From the NCBI GenBank assembly GCA_947499925.1, contig CANMQR010000053.1:1-5798 (forward strand): DNA of 5,798 nucleotides. The letters are read 5' to 3'. Source of the stretch: Neisseriaceae bacterium (GTDB lineage: Bacteria; Pseudomonadota; Gammaproteobacteria; Burkholderiales; UBA11063). Under the pieces are notes generated by a model, which saw only the letters and a program-made list of their open reading frames with translations, did not search any database and had not been told where the DNA came from. A program made the translations under genes and the position numbers. Positions 1 through 5,798 of the stretch are shown in pieces (position 1 is the first letter of the stretch; every line of letters starts with the position of its first letter).

Positions 1-2145
1 AATAAAAAATCTACCAAGAAGCTTATCGAAAAATGTTATTCCCAATTTTTATCATATTCACGCATGCGTGAATGGCATGAATTATATAGTCAATTAAAAG
101 ATGTCACGGGAAGCTTAGGTTATACTGATACCAAAGTTCTTAATGTAAATACTGATGAGAGCTATCAACGCTTACATCAAGCTCTTCTTTGTGGGTTTTT
201 AAATAATATTGGCCAGAAAGATTCGGTGGAAGATTTTTATATTGGTACCAATGCTAAAAGAATACTCATTCACCCATCAAGCCAGATAACTAAACCTAAA
301 TGGATGGTATCTTCAAGCCTTAATCAAACAACAAAGCTTTACGCAAGAATAAATGCTTATATAGAATCGCAGTGGTTACTGCCTATGACTACTCACTTAG
401 TAAAATATAATTATTCCAATGAAACTTGGGATAAGAAGCGCGGTGAGGTTGTTGCATATGAACATGTTATCTTTGGCGGGCTCACAATAGCTAAGAAAAA
501 AGTCGCTTTTTCTAAAATAAATAGCGTTTTAGCTCGAGAGATTTTTATCAAACAAGGTATTGTATTAAATGAATTAGGTAAGAATTACAAATTTATTAAT
601 AATAACCAAAGTGTAATTGAGGGCTTGGAGGAGTTGGAAGATAAGCTTCGGTTGTCATTTATTATTATTGAAGATGAGCTTTTTGATTTTTATAATCAAT
701 TTATTCCTAATGATATTTGTGATATTCGTTCTTTTGATGTATGGTGCAAGATTAATGAATTAAAGCTGTTTATTAATAAAGATGAGTTAGTTAAAAAACT
801 AATTGCTGATGATAGCCATATGACTTTATATCCTGATTATATGATGGTTAATAATAATAAATTAAAATTACAATATGTATTTAATACTGATAGCCTGGAA
901 GATGGAGTTACTGCAACTATATTCATCGATAGATTACTTCAAATTGAGGATGAGGCTTTTACTTATTTGGTTCCAGGGTTGATTCGGGATAAGGTTGCTT
1001 TTATAATTAAAATGCTTCCTAAGCCTCTACGTATCAGAATTAATCAAGGTAATGATTTTATTACTAATTTCCTTCAAAATTCGCCCTATAAAAATTTTAA
1101 TGCTGATTTTGTAGAATATTTGAAAACTAATTATAAGGAAGATATAAAAATATCGGATATTGAAGCAATTAAGTTACCTAGGCATTTAGTTTTTCATTTT
1201 CAAATAGTTGATAAGAATAAACCACTTCTTGTGGGAGATAGTCTTATAACCTTAAAACAACAATTAGTTCCGGAATTAAATAAACTAATTGATACCTATG
1301 CAAGCGATTATAACCAAAGAAATATCACCAGTTGGGTTGATAAAATGGATAAACTTCTAAATCCAGTTAGTAAATCTCTAGGTTATTTAAGTCTTAAAGT
1401 AGATGGGGCTAATGTTGACTTGGTAGTAATACCTGATTTAGCTAAAGCTAACGTTCATACGCGACTTGGATTGTTACAGCTTATCAAAAATAATTTATCT
1501 CAGCAAATCAAATATCTAGAACAAAAACGCTTTTCTAACTTTACCCAAACAGCAATGTATCTTAAAAATATTGATAATAGTGAAAAATTATTAACAGATA
1601 GTATTAATTTTATTTTACGAATGTCAGTTGATTTAACTAATATACCAAGCAATAATATTGATTTTGAGAAACTAATTAAAATAGCAAGCCAAACAATTAT
1701 TCAAAATACCACCTTGTTTGCTAACGTGTTGTTTAGTATCGGTAAATGTTATCATGCATTATCATTAAGACTCGATGGACATAATTTAGAGTCAGAAGTT
1801 GAAGAGCAGCTTGATAATTTAGTTTATAGTGGCTTCTTACGCTATACTCGGTATTCTCAACTAGAGCATTTTCCGCGCTACTTACAAGCTATTATCAAAC
1901 GGTTGGATAAATACGCCATAGACAAATCTCGAGATAGTATAATTAGTAAAGATATAAATGAACTTTATGAATCATGGTATGACTATGTAGATAAGCTTGA
2001 AGAAGCAAATAAAATAGTTAGTCGAGAGATTTATGACTTTAGATATAAAATAGAAGAATTACGCGTATCACTATTTGCTCAAGAATTAAAAACACCTTAT
2101 CCAGTATCATTGAAACGCTTGTGGCGTGAACTTGAATCAATATAA
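1..2145 (+). CDS. hrpA: ATP-dependent RNA helicase HrpA, C-terminal part (5' end outside window)
   Basis: This is the C-terminal part of the DEAH-box RNA helicase HrpA. The reading frame is open from base 1, and its first 21 codons (ending FLSYSRMREW) match the expected family sequence, so the ATG at 64 is an internal methionine and not the start. About 714 residues are visible. The family is about 1300 residues long (E. coli), so the DEAH and helicase-C motor domains lie off the left edge. Visible order: end of the helicase-associated region and the OB-fold region, about residues 1-145 (HQALLCGFLNNIGQK, KPKWMVSSSL, KLYAR, HLVKYNYSNETWDKKRG), then the long HrpA-specific DUF3418 region to the end, beginning near LAREIFIKQGIV. 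The C-terminus (TPYPVSLKRLWRELESI) ends naturally, with a TAA stop. HrpA is a cytosolic RNA helicase linked to mRNA processing and to ribosome rescue in E. coli. The family call is firm; the cellular role is by analogy. Confidence 0.95.
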   Translation, partial: NKKSTKKLIEKCYSQFLSYSRMREWHELYSQLKDVTGSLGYTDTKVLNVNTDESYQRLHQALLCGFLNNIGQKDSVEDFYIGTNAKRILIHPSSQITKPKWMVSSSLNQTTKLYARINAYIESQWLLPMTTHLVKYNYSNETWDKKRGEVVAYEHVIFGGLTIAKKKVAFSKINSVLAREIFIKQGIVLNELGKNYKFINNNQSVIEGLEELEDKLRLSFIIIEDELFDFYNQFIPNDICDIRSFDVWCKINELKLFINKDELVKKLIADDSHMTLYPDYMMVNNNKLKLQYVFNTDSLEDGVTATIFIDRLLQIEDEAFTYLVPGLIRDKVAFIIKMLPKPLRIRINQGNDFITNFLQNSPYKNFNADFVEYLKTNYKEDIKISDIEAIKLPRHLVFHFQIVDKNKPLLVGDSLITLKQQLVPELNKLIDTYASDYNQRNITSWVDKMDKLLNPVSKSLGYLSLKVDGANVDLVVIPDLAKANVHTRLGLLQLIKNNLSQQIKYLEQKRFSNFTQTAMYLKNIDNSEKLLTDSINFILRMSVDLTNIPSNNIDFEKLIKIASQTIIQNTTLFANVLFSIGKCYHALSLRLDGHNLESEVEEQLDNLVYSGFLRYTRYSQLEHFPRYLQAIIKRLDKYAIDKSRDSIISKDINELYESWYDYVDKLEEANKIVSREIYDFRYKIEELRVSLFAQELKTPYPVSLKRLWRELESI
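56..73. repeat. 18-bp perfect palindrome inside hrpA
   Basis: ATTCACGCATGCGTGAAT is exactly self-complementary around 64/65. It encodes the conserved S-R-M-R-E stretch of HrpA, and its CACGCATGCGTG core is markedly GC-rich for this window. I saw no second copy in the window. It may simply be a by-product of the coding sequence. Confidence 0.5.
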
Positions 2146-2172
2146 AATCATCAAACATATCAATTAGTAATA

Positions 2173-2200
2173 TTTACAATTAAGATTATACCCCTAAAAT
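2173..2200 (+). promoter_or_regulatory. Candidate sigma70-type promoter for the ATP-grasp/kinase operon
   Basis: TTTACA at 2173-2178 (5 of 6 to the -35 consensus) and TAAAAT at 2195-2200 (5 of 6 to the -10 consensus) are separated by 16 nt. They lie between the end of hrpA and the ATP-grasp start. Transcription would begin near 2207, leaving a leader of about 70 nt that contains the hairpin at 2218-2253. In AT-rich DNA such matches arise readily by chance, so this is a candidate only. Confidence 0.4.
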
Positions 2201-2217
2201 TCATGCCTTAGGTATTA

Positions 2218-2253
2218 GCAAAATTCTGTTGTAATTGCATGATAGAATTTCGC
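2218..2253 (+). promoter_or_regulatory. Imperfect hairpin / inverted repeat in the leader of the ATP-grasp gene
   Basis: AAATTCT (2221-2227) pairs perfectly with AGAATTT (2244-2250). Outside this, GC at 2218-2219 pairs with GC at 2252-2253 across one A/C mismatch. Inside, GTTGT can pair with ATGAT using G-U wobbles, leaving a loop of about 6 nt. No T run follows directly, so it does not look like a standard intrinsic terminator. It may be an operator, a leader structure, the 3' end of the hrpA transcript, or chance. Confidence 0.35.
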
Positions 2254-2267
2254 AGATTATTAAATTT

Positions 2268-2272
2268 AAGGA
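2268..2272 (+). promoter_or_regulatory. Ribosome binding site deciding the ATP-grasp start
   Basis: AAGGA lies 6 nt before the ATG at 2279. An in-frame TAA at 2267-2269 rules out any longer N-terminus, so this site fixes the start. Confidence 0.75.
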
Positions 2273-2278
2273 AATTTT

Positions 2279-3520
2279 ATGATATTCATTTTTTTATATA
2301 ATGTTGTTTATATTAAAACAGATTTCAAAAACATACAAGCTTTATCAAAATCAAAATTGGTTTTAATTGGCACTCCTTACTATTTCAAATATTTAACTTC
2401 AGTAAATCGAAGTTGCTTTGATCATATTCATCAAATCTCCAGAGATTTTCAAAATGTTGATTATAGTGAAGTTGATGCTATCATTAAAATATATGTTGAT
2501 TTTTATGGCGCTGAGGATATAAGAATATTAAGTAATGAAGATAGTATTCACCTTGTCTGCGCTGATCTTAGAAAGAAATATCAAATACCTGGGTATAGTA
2601 GAGAGCAATTATTACCTTATGTAGACAAGGTTATTTCTAAAAATAAACTTAATAATGTAGTTAGGATACCTAAGTTTACTAAGTTTAATAAGATTGAATA
2701 TGCTGATAATAAAGTTGCATATTTAAATAAATTAGTAGAACAACTTGGCGGGCTTCCATTATTTGCAAAGCCTGTTGATTTGGTTAGTAGTGTTGAAACT
2801 CATAAGATAAATAATCTAATTGAATTTTCTAATATTGCAGAAAGAATACTGGCTCATGATTATGATTTTGAAGTTGATGAATTTATCCATGGGGACCTAT
2901 TTCATTGTGATGCGATGATTATCGATGGAGAAGTAAAGTTTTTTATGATTGGTAAGTGTAGTTTTGCTCTAGCACGATTTTTTGATGGCAAACCTGTAGG
3001 AAGTATCCCTGTTGTAGATAAGGCAGTGTTTGATACCTTGGAGGAGTTTTGTAAAAAAGTATTTAAACAACTAGATTGTCATGATAGTGCTTATCATATG
3101 GAAGTATTTCTCGAGTATAAATCTAATGAGTTTGTGTTTTTAGAAATTGGCGCGAGAACTGCTGGAGCATTAGTCTCAAGAATATATAAAAAATTATTTG
3201 ATATTAATATAGAAGAAGTTAATTATTTAATTCAAATGGGATTAATTAAAGAAGTTGAGATTAAAAAAGAAAATATATATGCAGGATTCTTAAATTTCCC
3301 AATGATTGAAGGTGAGGTCGTAGATATTATAAAACCGCATCTAGATATAGATAATGAATTTATCAAGTTTGTGCGACCACAGGATAAGCTAAATCAAGCT
3401 CAAAATTTATTGGATATTTCTTGTAGTATAATATTCTGGGATAAATATTATGACAAAGTAGAACATGCTTTTGAATATCTAAAAGATTATAACCCATTAC
3501 AGTTGAAAATTGAAAGGTAG
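2279..3520 (+). CDS. ATP-grasp domain protein, probable carboxylate-amine (amino acid/peptide) ligase
   Basis: A complete 413-residue cytosolic protein with the ATP-grasp fold. Such enzymes use ATP to make an acyl-phosphate from a carboxylate and join it to an amine or similar nucleophile. A pre-ATP-grasp N-terminal domain covers about residues 1-110 and ends in a typical NEDSIHLVCADL...YQIPGYS segment. Next come a lysine-bearing helix (DKVISKNKL, 116-124), an ATP-binding lysine strand (LPLFAKP, K164), and the hinge strand and following acidic segment (DEFIHGDLFHCDAMI, 200-214). The metal-binding region is HMEVF (E275) and FLEIGARTAG (E289, R293). The E-x-G-A-R form resembles L-amino-acid ligase and carnosine-synthase type members more than RimK, but the substrate cannot be read from sequence. 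The usual glycine-rich loop after K164 is replaced by VDLVSS. There is no signal peptide or membrane segment. The gene sits 6 nt before the kinase gene, which suggests co-transcription. Fold is confident; substrate unknown. Confidence 0.85.
   Translation: MIFIFLYNVVYIKTDFKNIQALSKSKLVLIGTPYYFKYLTSVNRSCFDHIHQISRDFQNVDYSEVDAIIKIYVDFYGAEDIRILSNEDSIHLVCADLRKKYQIPGYSREQLLPYVDKVISKNKLNNVVRIPKFTKFNKIEYADNKVAYLNKLVEQLGGLPLFAKPVDLVSSVETHKINNLIEFSNIAERILAHDYDFEVDEFIHGDLFHCDAMIIDGEVKFFMIGKCSFALARFFDGKPVGSIPVVDKAVFDTLEEFCKKVFKQLDCHDSAYHMEVFLEYKSNEFVFLEIGARTAGALVSRIYKKLFDINIEEVNYLIQMGLIKEVEIKKENIYAGFLNFPMIEGEVVDIIKPHLDIDNEFIKFVRPQDKLNQAQNLLDISCSIIFWDKYYDKVEHAFEYLKDYNPLQLKIER
3513..3517 (+). promoter_or_regulatory. 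Ribosome binding site supporting the GTG start of the kinase
   Basis: AAAGG within the last codons of the ATP-grasp gene lies 9 nt before GTG at 3527. The first in-frame ATG (3557) has no Shine-Dalgarno at a suitable distance, so the GTG start is preferred. Confidence 0.6.
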
Positions 3521-3526
3521 AATATT

Positions 3527-5362
3527 GTGGAGATAAATTTAAATAATTATTTTGAAATGCTAGATTTATTGTTTAATGCAATGCCATTTGTATTTTGGAA
3601 AGATAGAGCTGGAGTATATCTAGGTGGTAATATTAATCAAGCTAAAGAATTTGGTTTTGAAACTGCTGGGGATTTTGTTGGTAAAACTATTTATGAAATT
3701 CTTAAAGGTCAAGAAGCAGCAAAATTAATTGATATTAATGATAGTGATATTATGGAAAAAAGTCAATCAATAATAATTGAAGAAACAATTAGTACGCTAA
3801 GTGGTGAAAAAACTTATCTATCTCAAAAACATCCTATAAAAGATAGTAAAGGCAATGTAATAGGGCTATTTGGGTTTTCTATGGATGTTACAGAGCTTAA
3901 AAAATTTGAACAAATCGCTAAACTACAGCAGGATAAATTTAGAACAATTGTTAAGCAAGTAATGCATGATATTACTTCGCCAATAACGAGTATTAATATT
4001 ATTGTGAGTAAACTAAGTAATAATATTCCAGAAGCTGACAGGGTAACGCTAAGACACGCTGCAATGCGAATTGCGGGTATATCACAGAAATTACTTGGGC
4101 GTTATAATGAAGAGTCGCTTGATGCTGAAAATGGGAATCTTTTGGTATCACTTGCTTTATTACAGATAATAAATGAAAAAAGAGAAGAGCATAGAAATAG
4201 TGATGTTCTTTTGGAAGTTGATATCGATGAAGATGCTAGCTTTATCTTCATAAAGCATAATCAAGGTATTTTTAAGCGTATGCTGTCTAATTTGGTTAAT
4301 AATGCGGTTGATGCTCTTAAAATAAGCGATAGCGGTAAAATTAGTATCCATGTTGGAGTGCATGCTTCTAATGCAGTAATTACTGTTCAGGACAATGGTT
4401 TGGGGATGCCAGATCATATTATTCAAAAGTTCAACCAAGGGATTGCTGTAACCGAAGGGAAAAAAGAAGGGCATGGGGTTGGATTAACTCAAATTCGGGA
4501 TGCAATATTATCTGGTAATGGAGTTTTTAAAGTTCACGCATCAATGGATGGAACTCGAATAACAATACGATTCCCAGTAATTACAACTCCAAAATGGTTA
4601 GCCAAAGAAATAAATTTAAGACCAAATGACACTGTTATTATCTTAGATGATGATGAGTCAATTCATGGTTCTTGGGATAGGCGATTTGAAAGTATTATTA
4701 ACAAAAATCCCGCACTTAAAATCAAGCACTTCTACGAAGGGCATGAAGTAATCCTATATATCAATAGTTTAACACCTGAACAAAAAAAAGATATATTTTT
4801 ATTGACTGATCTTGAGTTGTTAGAACAAGGGATTAATGGTTTTGATGTAATATTGCAAACCCAAATGTCACGTACGGTGTTGGTTACTAGTTATTCATTA
4901 AGTGAAGATAAGCAATTAGAAGTTACAAAAGGAAATATTAGGGTTTTACCTAAGGAGTTCGTGTCAAATGTAAAAATCCAATTAGATAAACAAATTTCTT
5001 TTGCCAGTAAAAAAGTAGACATGGTGTGGGTTGAAGATCAGAAATGGTATATTGATGATATGGTTGATCGCTATTATAGCCATCTAAAAGTAGATAAATA
5101 CTATGATCCAATTAGCTTTATGGAGGAGGTTTTGCAATATTCATTAGATACTAAAATAATTTTAGATGCTTACTATGAATCCTCAGATGGAACCGAACAA
5201 TATAATATGACTGGTTATGATATGGCGCACGAGTTATATAACATGGGTTTTACGAAATTAATAATTTTAACAGGTGAAGATCCTGATGGACGAGCTCCAG
5301 TATATTTGAAAGTTGCTAGGAAAGTCGACAATCATACTCTTAAGAATCTAGATAAACTTTGA
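3527..5362 (+). CDS. PAS domain hybrid histidine kinase with two C-terminal receiver domains
   Basis: A 611-residue soluble sensor kinase read from a GTG start. A PAS domain covers about residues 10-125 (VFWKDRAGVYLGGN near the start; KHPIKDSKGNVIGLFGFSMD then VTELKK at the end). A dimerisation/phosphoacceptor region follows, with the H box MHDITSPI (H147). The ATPase domain shows the N box (MLSNLVNNAVDAL, N259), G1 (DNGLGMP, D289), G2 (GHGVGL, 315-320) and G3 (DGTRITIRF). Receiver 1 covers about 368-485, with acidic residues D374-D376, phosphoacceptor D428, T454 and K476. Receiver 2 covers about 497-611, with E503/D504, D547, T582 and K599. No membrane segment, Hpt domain or DNA-binding domain is visible, so it should sense a cytosolic signal and pass phosphate to a partner elsewhere, or be controlled by its own receivers. 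The gene follows the ATP-grasp gene by 6 nt and precedes a mini-gene by 29 nt. The ligand is unknown; the PAS type (WKD...N...K.P..D..G) occurs in many proteobacterial kinases. Confidence 0.93.
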   Translation: MEINLNNYFEMLDLLFNAMPFVFWKDRAGVYLGGNINQAKEFGFETAGDFVGKTIYEILKGQEAAKLIDINDSDIMEKSQSIIIEETISTLSGEKTYLSQKHPIKDSKGNVIGLFGFSMDVTELKKFEQIAKLQQDKFRTIVKQVMHDITSPITSINIIVSKLSNNIPEADRVTLRHAAMRIAGISQKLLGRYNEESLDAENGNLLVSLALLQIINEKREEHRNSDVLLEVDIDEDASFIFIKHNQGIFKRMLSNLVNNAVDALKISDSGKISIHVGVHASNAVITVQDNGLGMPDHIIQKFNQGIAVTEGKKEGHGVGLTQIRDAILSGNGVFKVHASMDGTRITIRFPVITTPKWLAKEINLRPNDTVIILDDDESIHGSWDRRFESIINKNPALKIKHFYEGHEVILYINSLTPEQKKDIFLLTDLELLEQGINGFDVILQTQMSRTVLVTSYSLSEDKQLEVTKGNIRVLPKEFVSNVKIQLDKQISFASKKVDMVWVEDQKWYIDDMVDRYYSHLKVDKYYDPISFMEEVLQYSLDTKIILDAYYESSDGTEQYNMTGYDMAHELYNMGFTKLIILTGEDPDGRAPVYLKVARKVDNHTLKNLDKL

Positions 5363-5370
5363 AAAATTAA

Positions 5371-5380
5371 ATTGTACAAT
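5371..5380. repeat. Perfect 10-bp palindrome before the mini-gene ribosome binding site
   Basis: ATTGTACAAT is self-complementary, lies in the 29-nt gap after the kinase stop, and directly abuts the GGAG site at 5381. It could be a small operator-like site or chance; a loopless palindrome this short is a poor RNA hairpin. Confidence 0.3.
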
Positions 5381-5384
5381 GGAG
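5381..5384 (+). promoter_or_regulatory. Ribosome binding site of the 34-residue mini-gene
   Basis: GGAG lies 7 nt before ATG at 5392, a standard Shine-Dalgarno placement. It is the main evidence that the short ORF is translated. Confidence 0.65.
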
Positions 5385-5391
5385 ATGCGAA

Positions 5392-5496
5392 ATGTTAAAA
5401 ACTAAAGATGGTAGAATCCTTGCCGTCGAAGAATTTGGGTGGGATAAGGCTATAGATATAATTGCCAAAACTAATCCTAATTTAGTGAAACAATGA
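5392..5496 (+). CDS. Small ORF, 34 residues, unknown function
   Basis: A 34-residue ORF beginning MLKTKDGRILAVEEF and ending TNPNLVKQ, too short for many gene callers. Support comes from a good GGAG site, an in-frame stop at 5368-5370 that makes this ATG the only possible start, a position 29 nt after the kinase on the same strand, and a stop that overlaps the next gene's start as ATGA. It is mildly charged (five Lys, one Arg; three Asp, two Glu), has one Trp at residue 17 and no Cys, and has neither a signal peptide nor a hydrophobic stretch. I recognise no family. It could be a regulatory or precursor peptide, a small partner protein, or a leader ORF that couples translation to the next gene. 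It might also be the remnant of a longer protein, though nothing in the neighbouring frames shows a clear continuation. Confidence 0.6.
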   Translation: MLKTKDGRILAVEEFGWDKAIDIIAKTNPNLVKQ

Positions 5497-5798
5497 ATAT
5501 GTTTGATGATATTGGGGATTATAGGTTTTATAAGGCCAGTTATCGTTTTGGAGGAAGAATAATCAATAATGGGATTTGTTATCTGCCGTTAAGTGATGGT
5601 GGTAGTATCTCATTTAAGGACTCGCAATTACCTGAAATTTTACAAGATGATCTTAGTTATAATATAAATGAAAATCCACTTGGATTAGTGATAAGTAAAA
5701 ATGCTGAATCATACTTGATGGGTGATGCCGGAATCCAAACAAATACTATTATCGCTCCTGGGCAAATGTTTGGTATTCCTCGGGCAATTGATGACGAA
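5493..5798 (+). CDS. Unrecognised protein, N-terminal 102 residues (3' end outside window)
   Basis: A gene starting at ATG 5493, which overlaps the mini-gene stop by 4 nt (ATGA), and open to the window edge (102 codons visible). An in-frame TAA at 5478-5480 leaves only 5493 or the ATG two codons later (5499) as starts. There is no good Shine-Dalgarno, so it is probably translated by coupling to the 34-residue ORF. The visible part begins MNMFDDIGDYRFYKASYRFG and contains LGLVISKNAESYLMGDAG and APGQMFGIPRAID. It looks like a soluble, mainly beta-strand protein, with no signal peptide or membrane helix in the visible part. The PGQMFGIPR stretch is the most motif-like element, but I cannot assign a family. 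Context places it in the ATP-grasp/kinase operon, so it may be the effector or partner of the kinase; that is inference. Confidence 0.75.
   Translation, partial: MNMFDDIGDYRFYKASYRFGGRIINNGICYLPLSDGGSISFKDSQLPEILQDDLSYNINENPLGLVISKNAESYLMGDAGIQTNTIIAPGQMFGIPRAIDDE

Noticed and set aside
64..66. ATG at 64 as the start of the first gene
   Set aside because: The frame is open back to base 1, and the upstream codons encode family-typical HrpA sequence (FLSYSRMREW). The true start is outside the window.
2189..2215. ATACCCCTAA / TTAGGTAT as an hrpA terminator
   Set aside because: The stem is short, needs a 2-nt bulge and has no following T run, so I do not call a terminator.
4160..4474. 104-codon ORF on the - strand
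   Set aside because: It lies wholly inside the kinase gene, opposite the ATPase N-box and G-box region, and its translation resembles no family. It is a shadow of the real gene.
5392..5496. Firm call of a RiPP/graspetide precursor
   Set aside because: There is no recognisable leader or repeated core motif, and the ATP-grasp enzyme is not clearly RimK-like. It is kept only as a weak hypothesis.
5392..5798. The mini-ORF and the last gene as one frameshifted gene
   Set aside because: The mini-ORF has its own ribosome site and stop, and the ATGA overlap is the normal form of coupled genes. The visible sequence gives no family evidence that the two parts belong to one protein.
1..5798. CRISPR array, tRNA, rRNA or insertion sequence
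   Set aside because: No regularly spaced repeats, transposase-like ORF, terminal repeats or tRNA-like sequence were seen on either strand.

Overview
The window is AT-rich (G+C roughly one third by eye) with all convincing genes on the + strand. The first gene is the C-terminal half of the DEAH-box RNA helicase HrpA, a family typical of proteobacteria and some other bacteria. Together with the low G+C, this suggests a low-GC gamma- or betaproteobacterium (Legionella/Francisella-like or a low-GC Neisseriales relative). Sequence alone does not settle the genus.

Layout: (1) positions 1-2145 hold the 3' part of hrpA, cut by the left window edge. (2) Positions 2146-2278 are a short intergenic region with a plausible sigma70-type promoter and an imperfect hairpin, ending in a clear Shine-Dalgarno. 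(3) Positions 2279-5798 hold a tightly packed series of four genes that looks like one operon: an ATP-grasp ligase (2279-3520); a soluble PAS / histidine kinase / receiver / receiver hybrid protein starting at GTG (3527-5362); a 34-residue mini-protein (5392-5496); and an unrecognised gene whose start overlaps the mini-gene stop (ATGA) and which runs off the right edge (5493-5798+). Gaps are 6 nt, 29 nt and a 4-nt overlap.

How they may work together (inference): an ATP-grasp carboxylate-amine ligase makes a small amide or peptide, or modifies a peptide. A cytosolic PAS-containing kinase with two receiver domains but no DNA-binding output provides a sensing or phosphorelay step. The mini-protein and its coupled partner are the unexplained components. 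This pairing of a biosynthetic ligase, a hybrid kinase, a tiny ORF and an unknown protein is the most interesting thing in the window and could be a small-molecule or peptide signalling locus. The sequence does not prove this.
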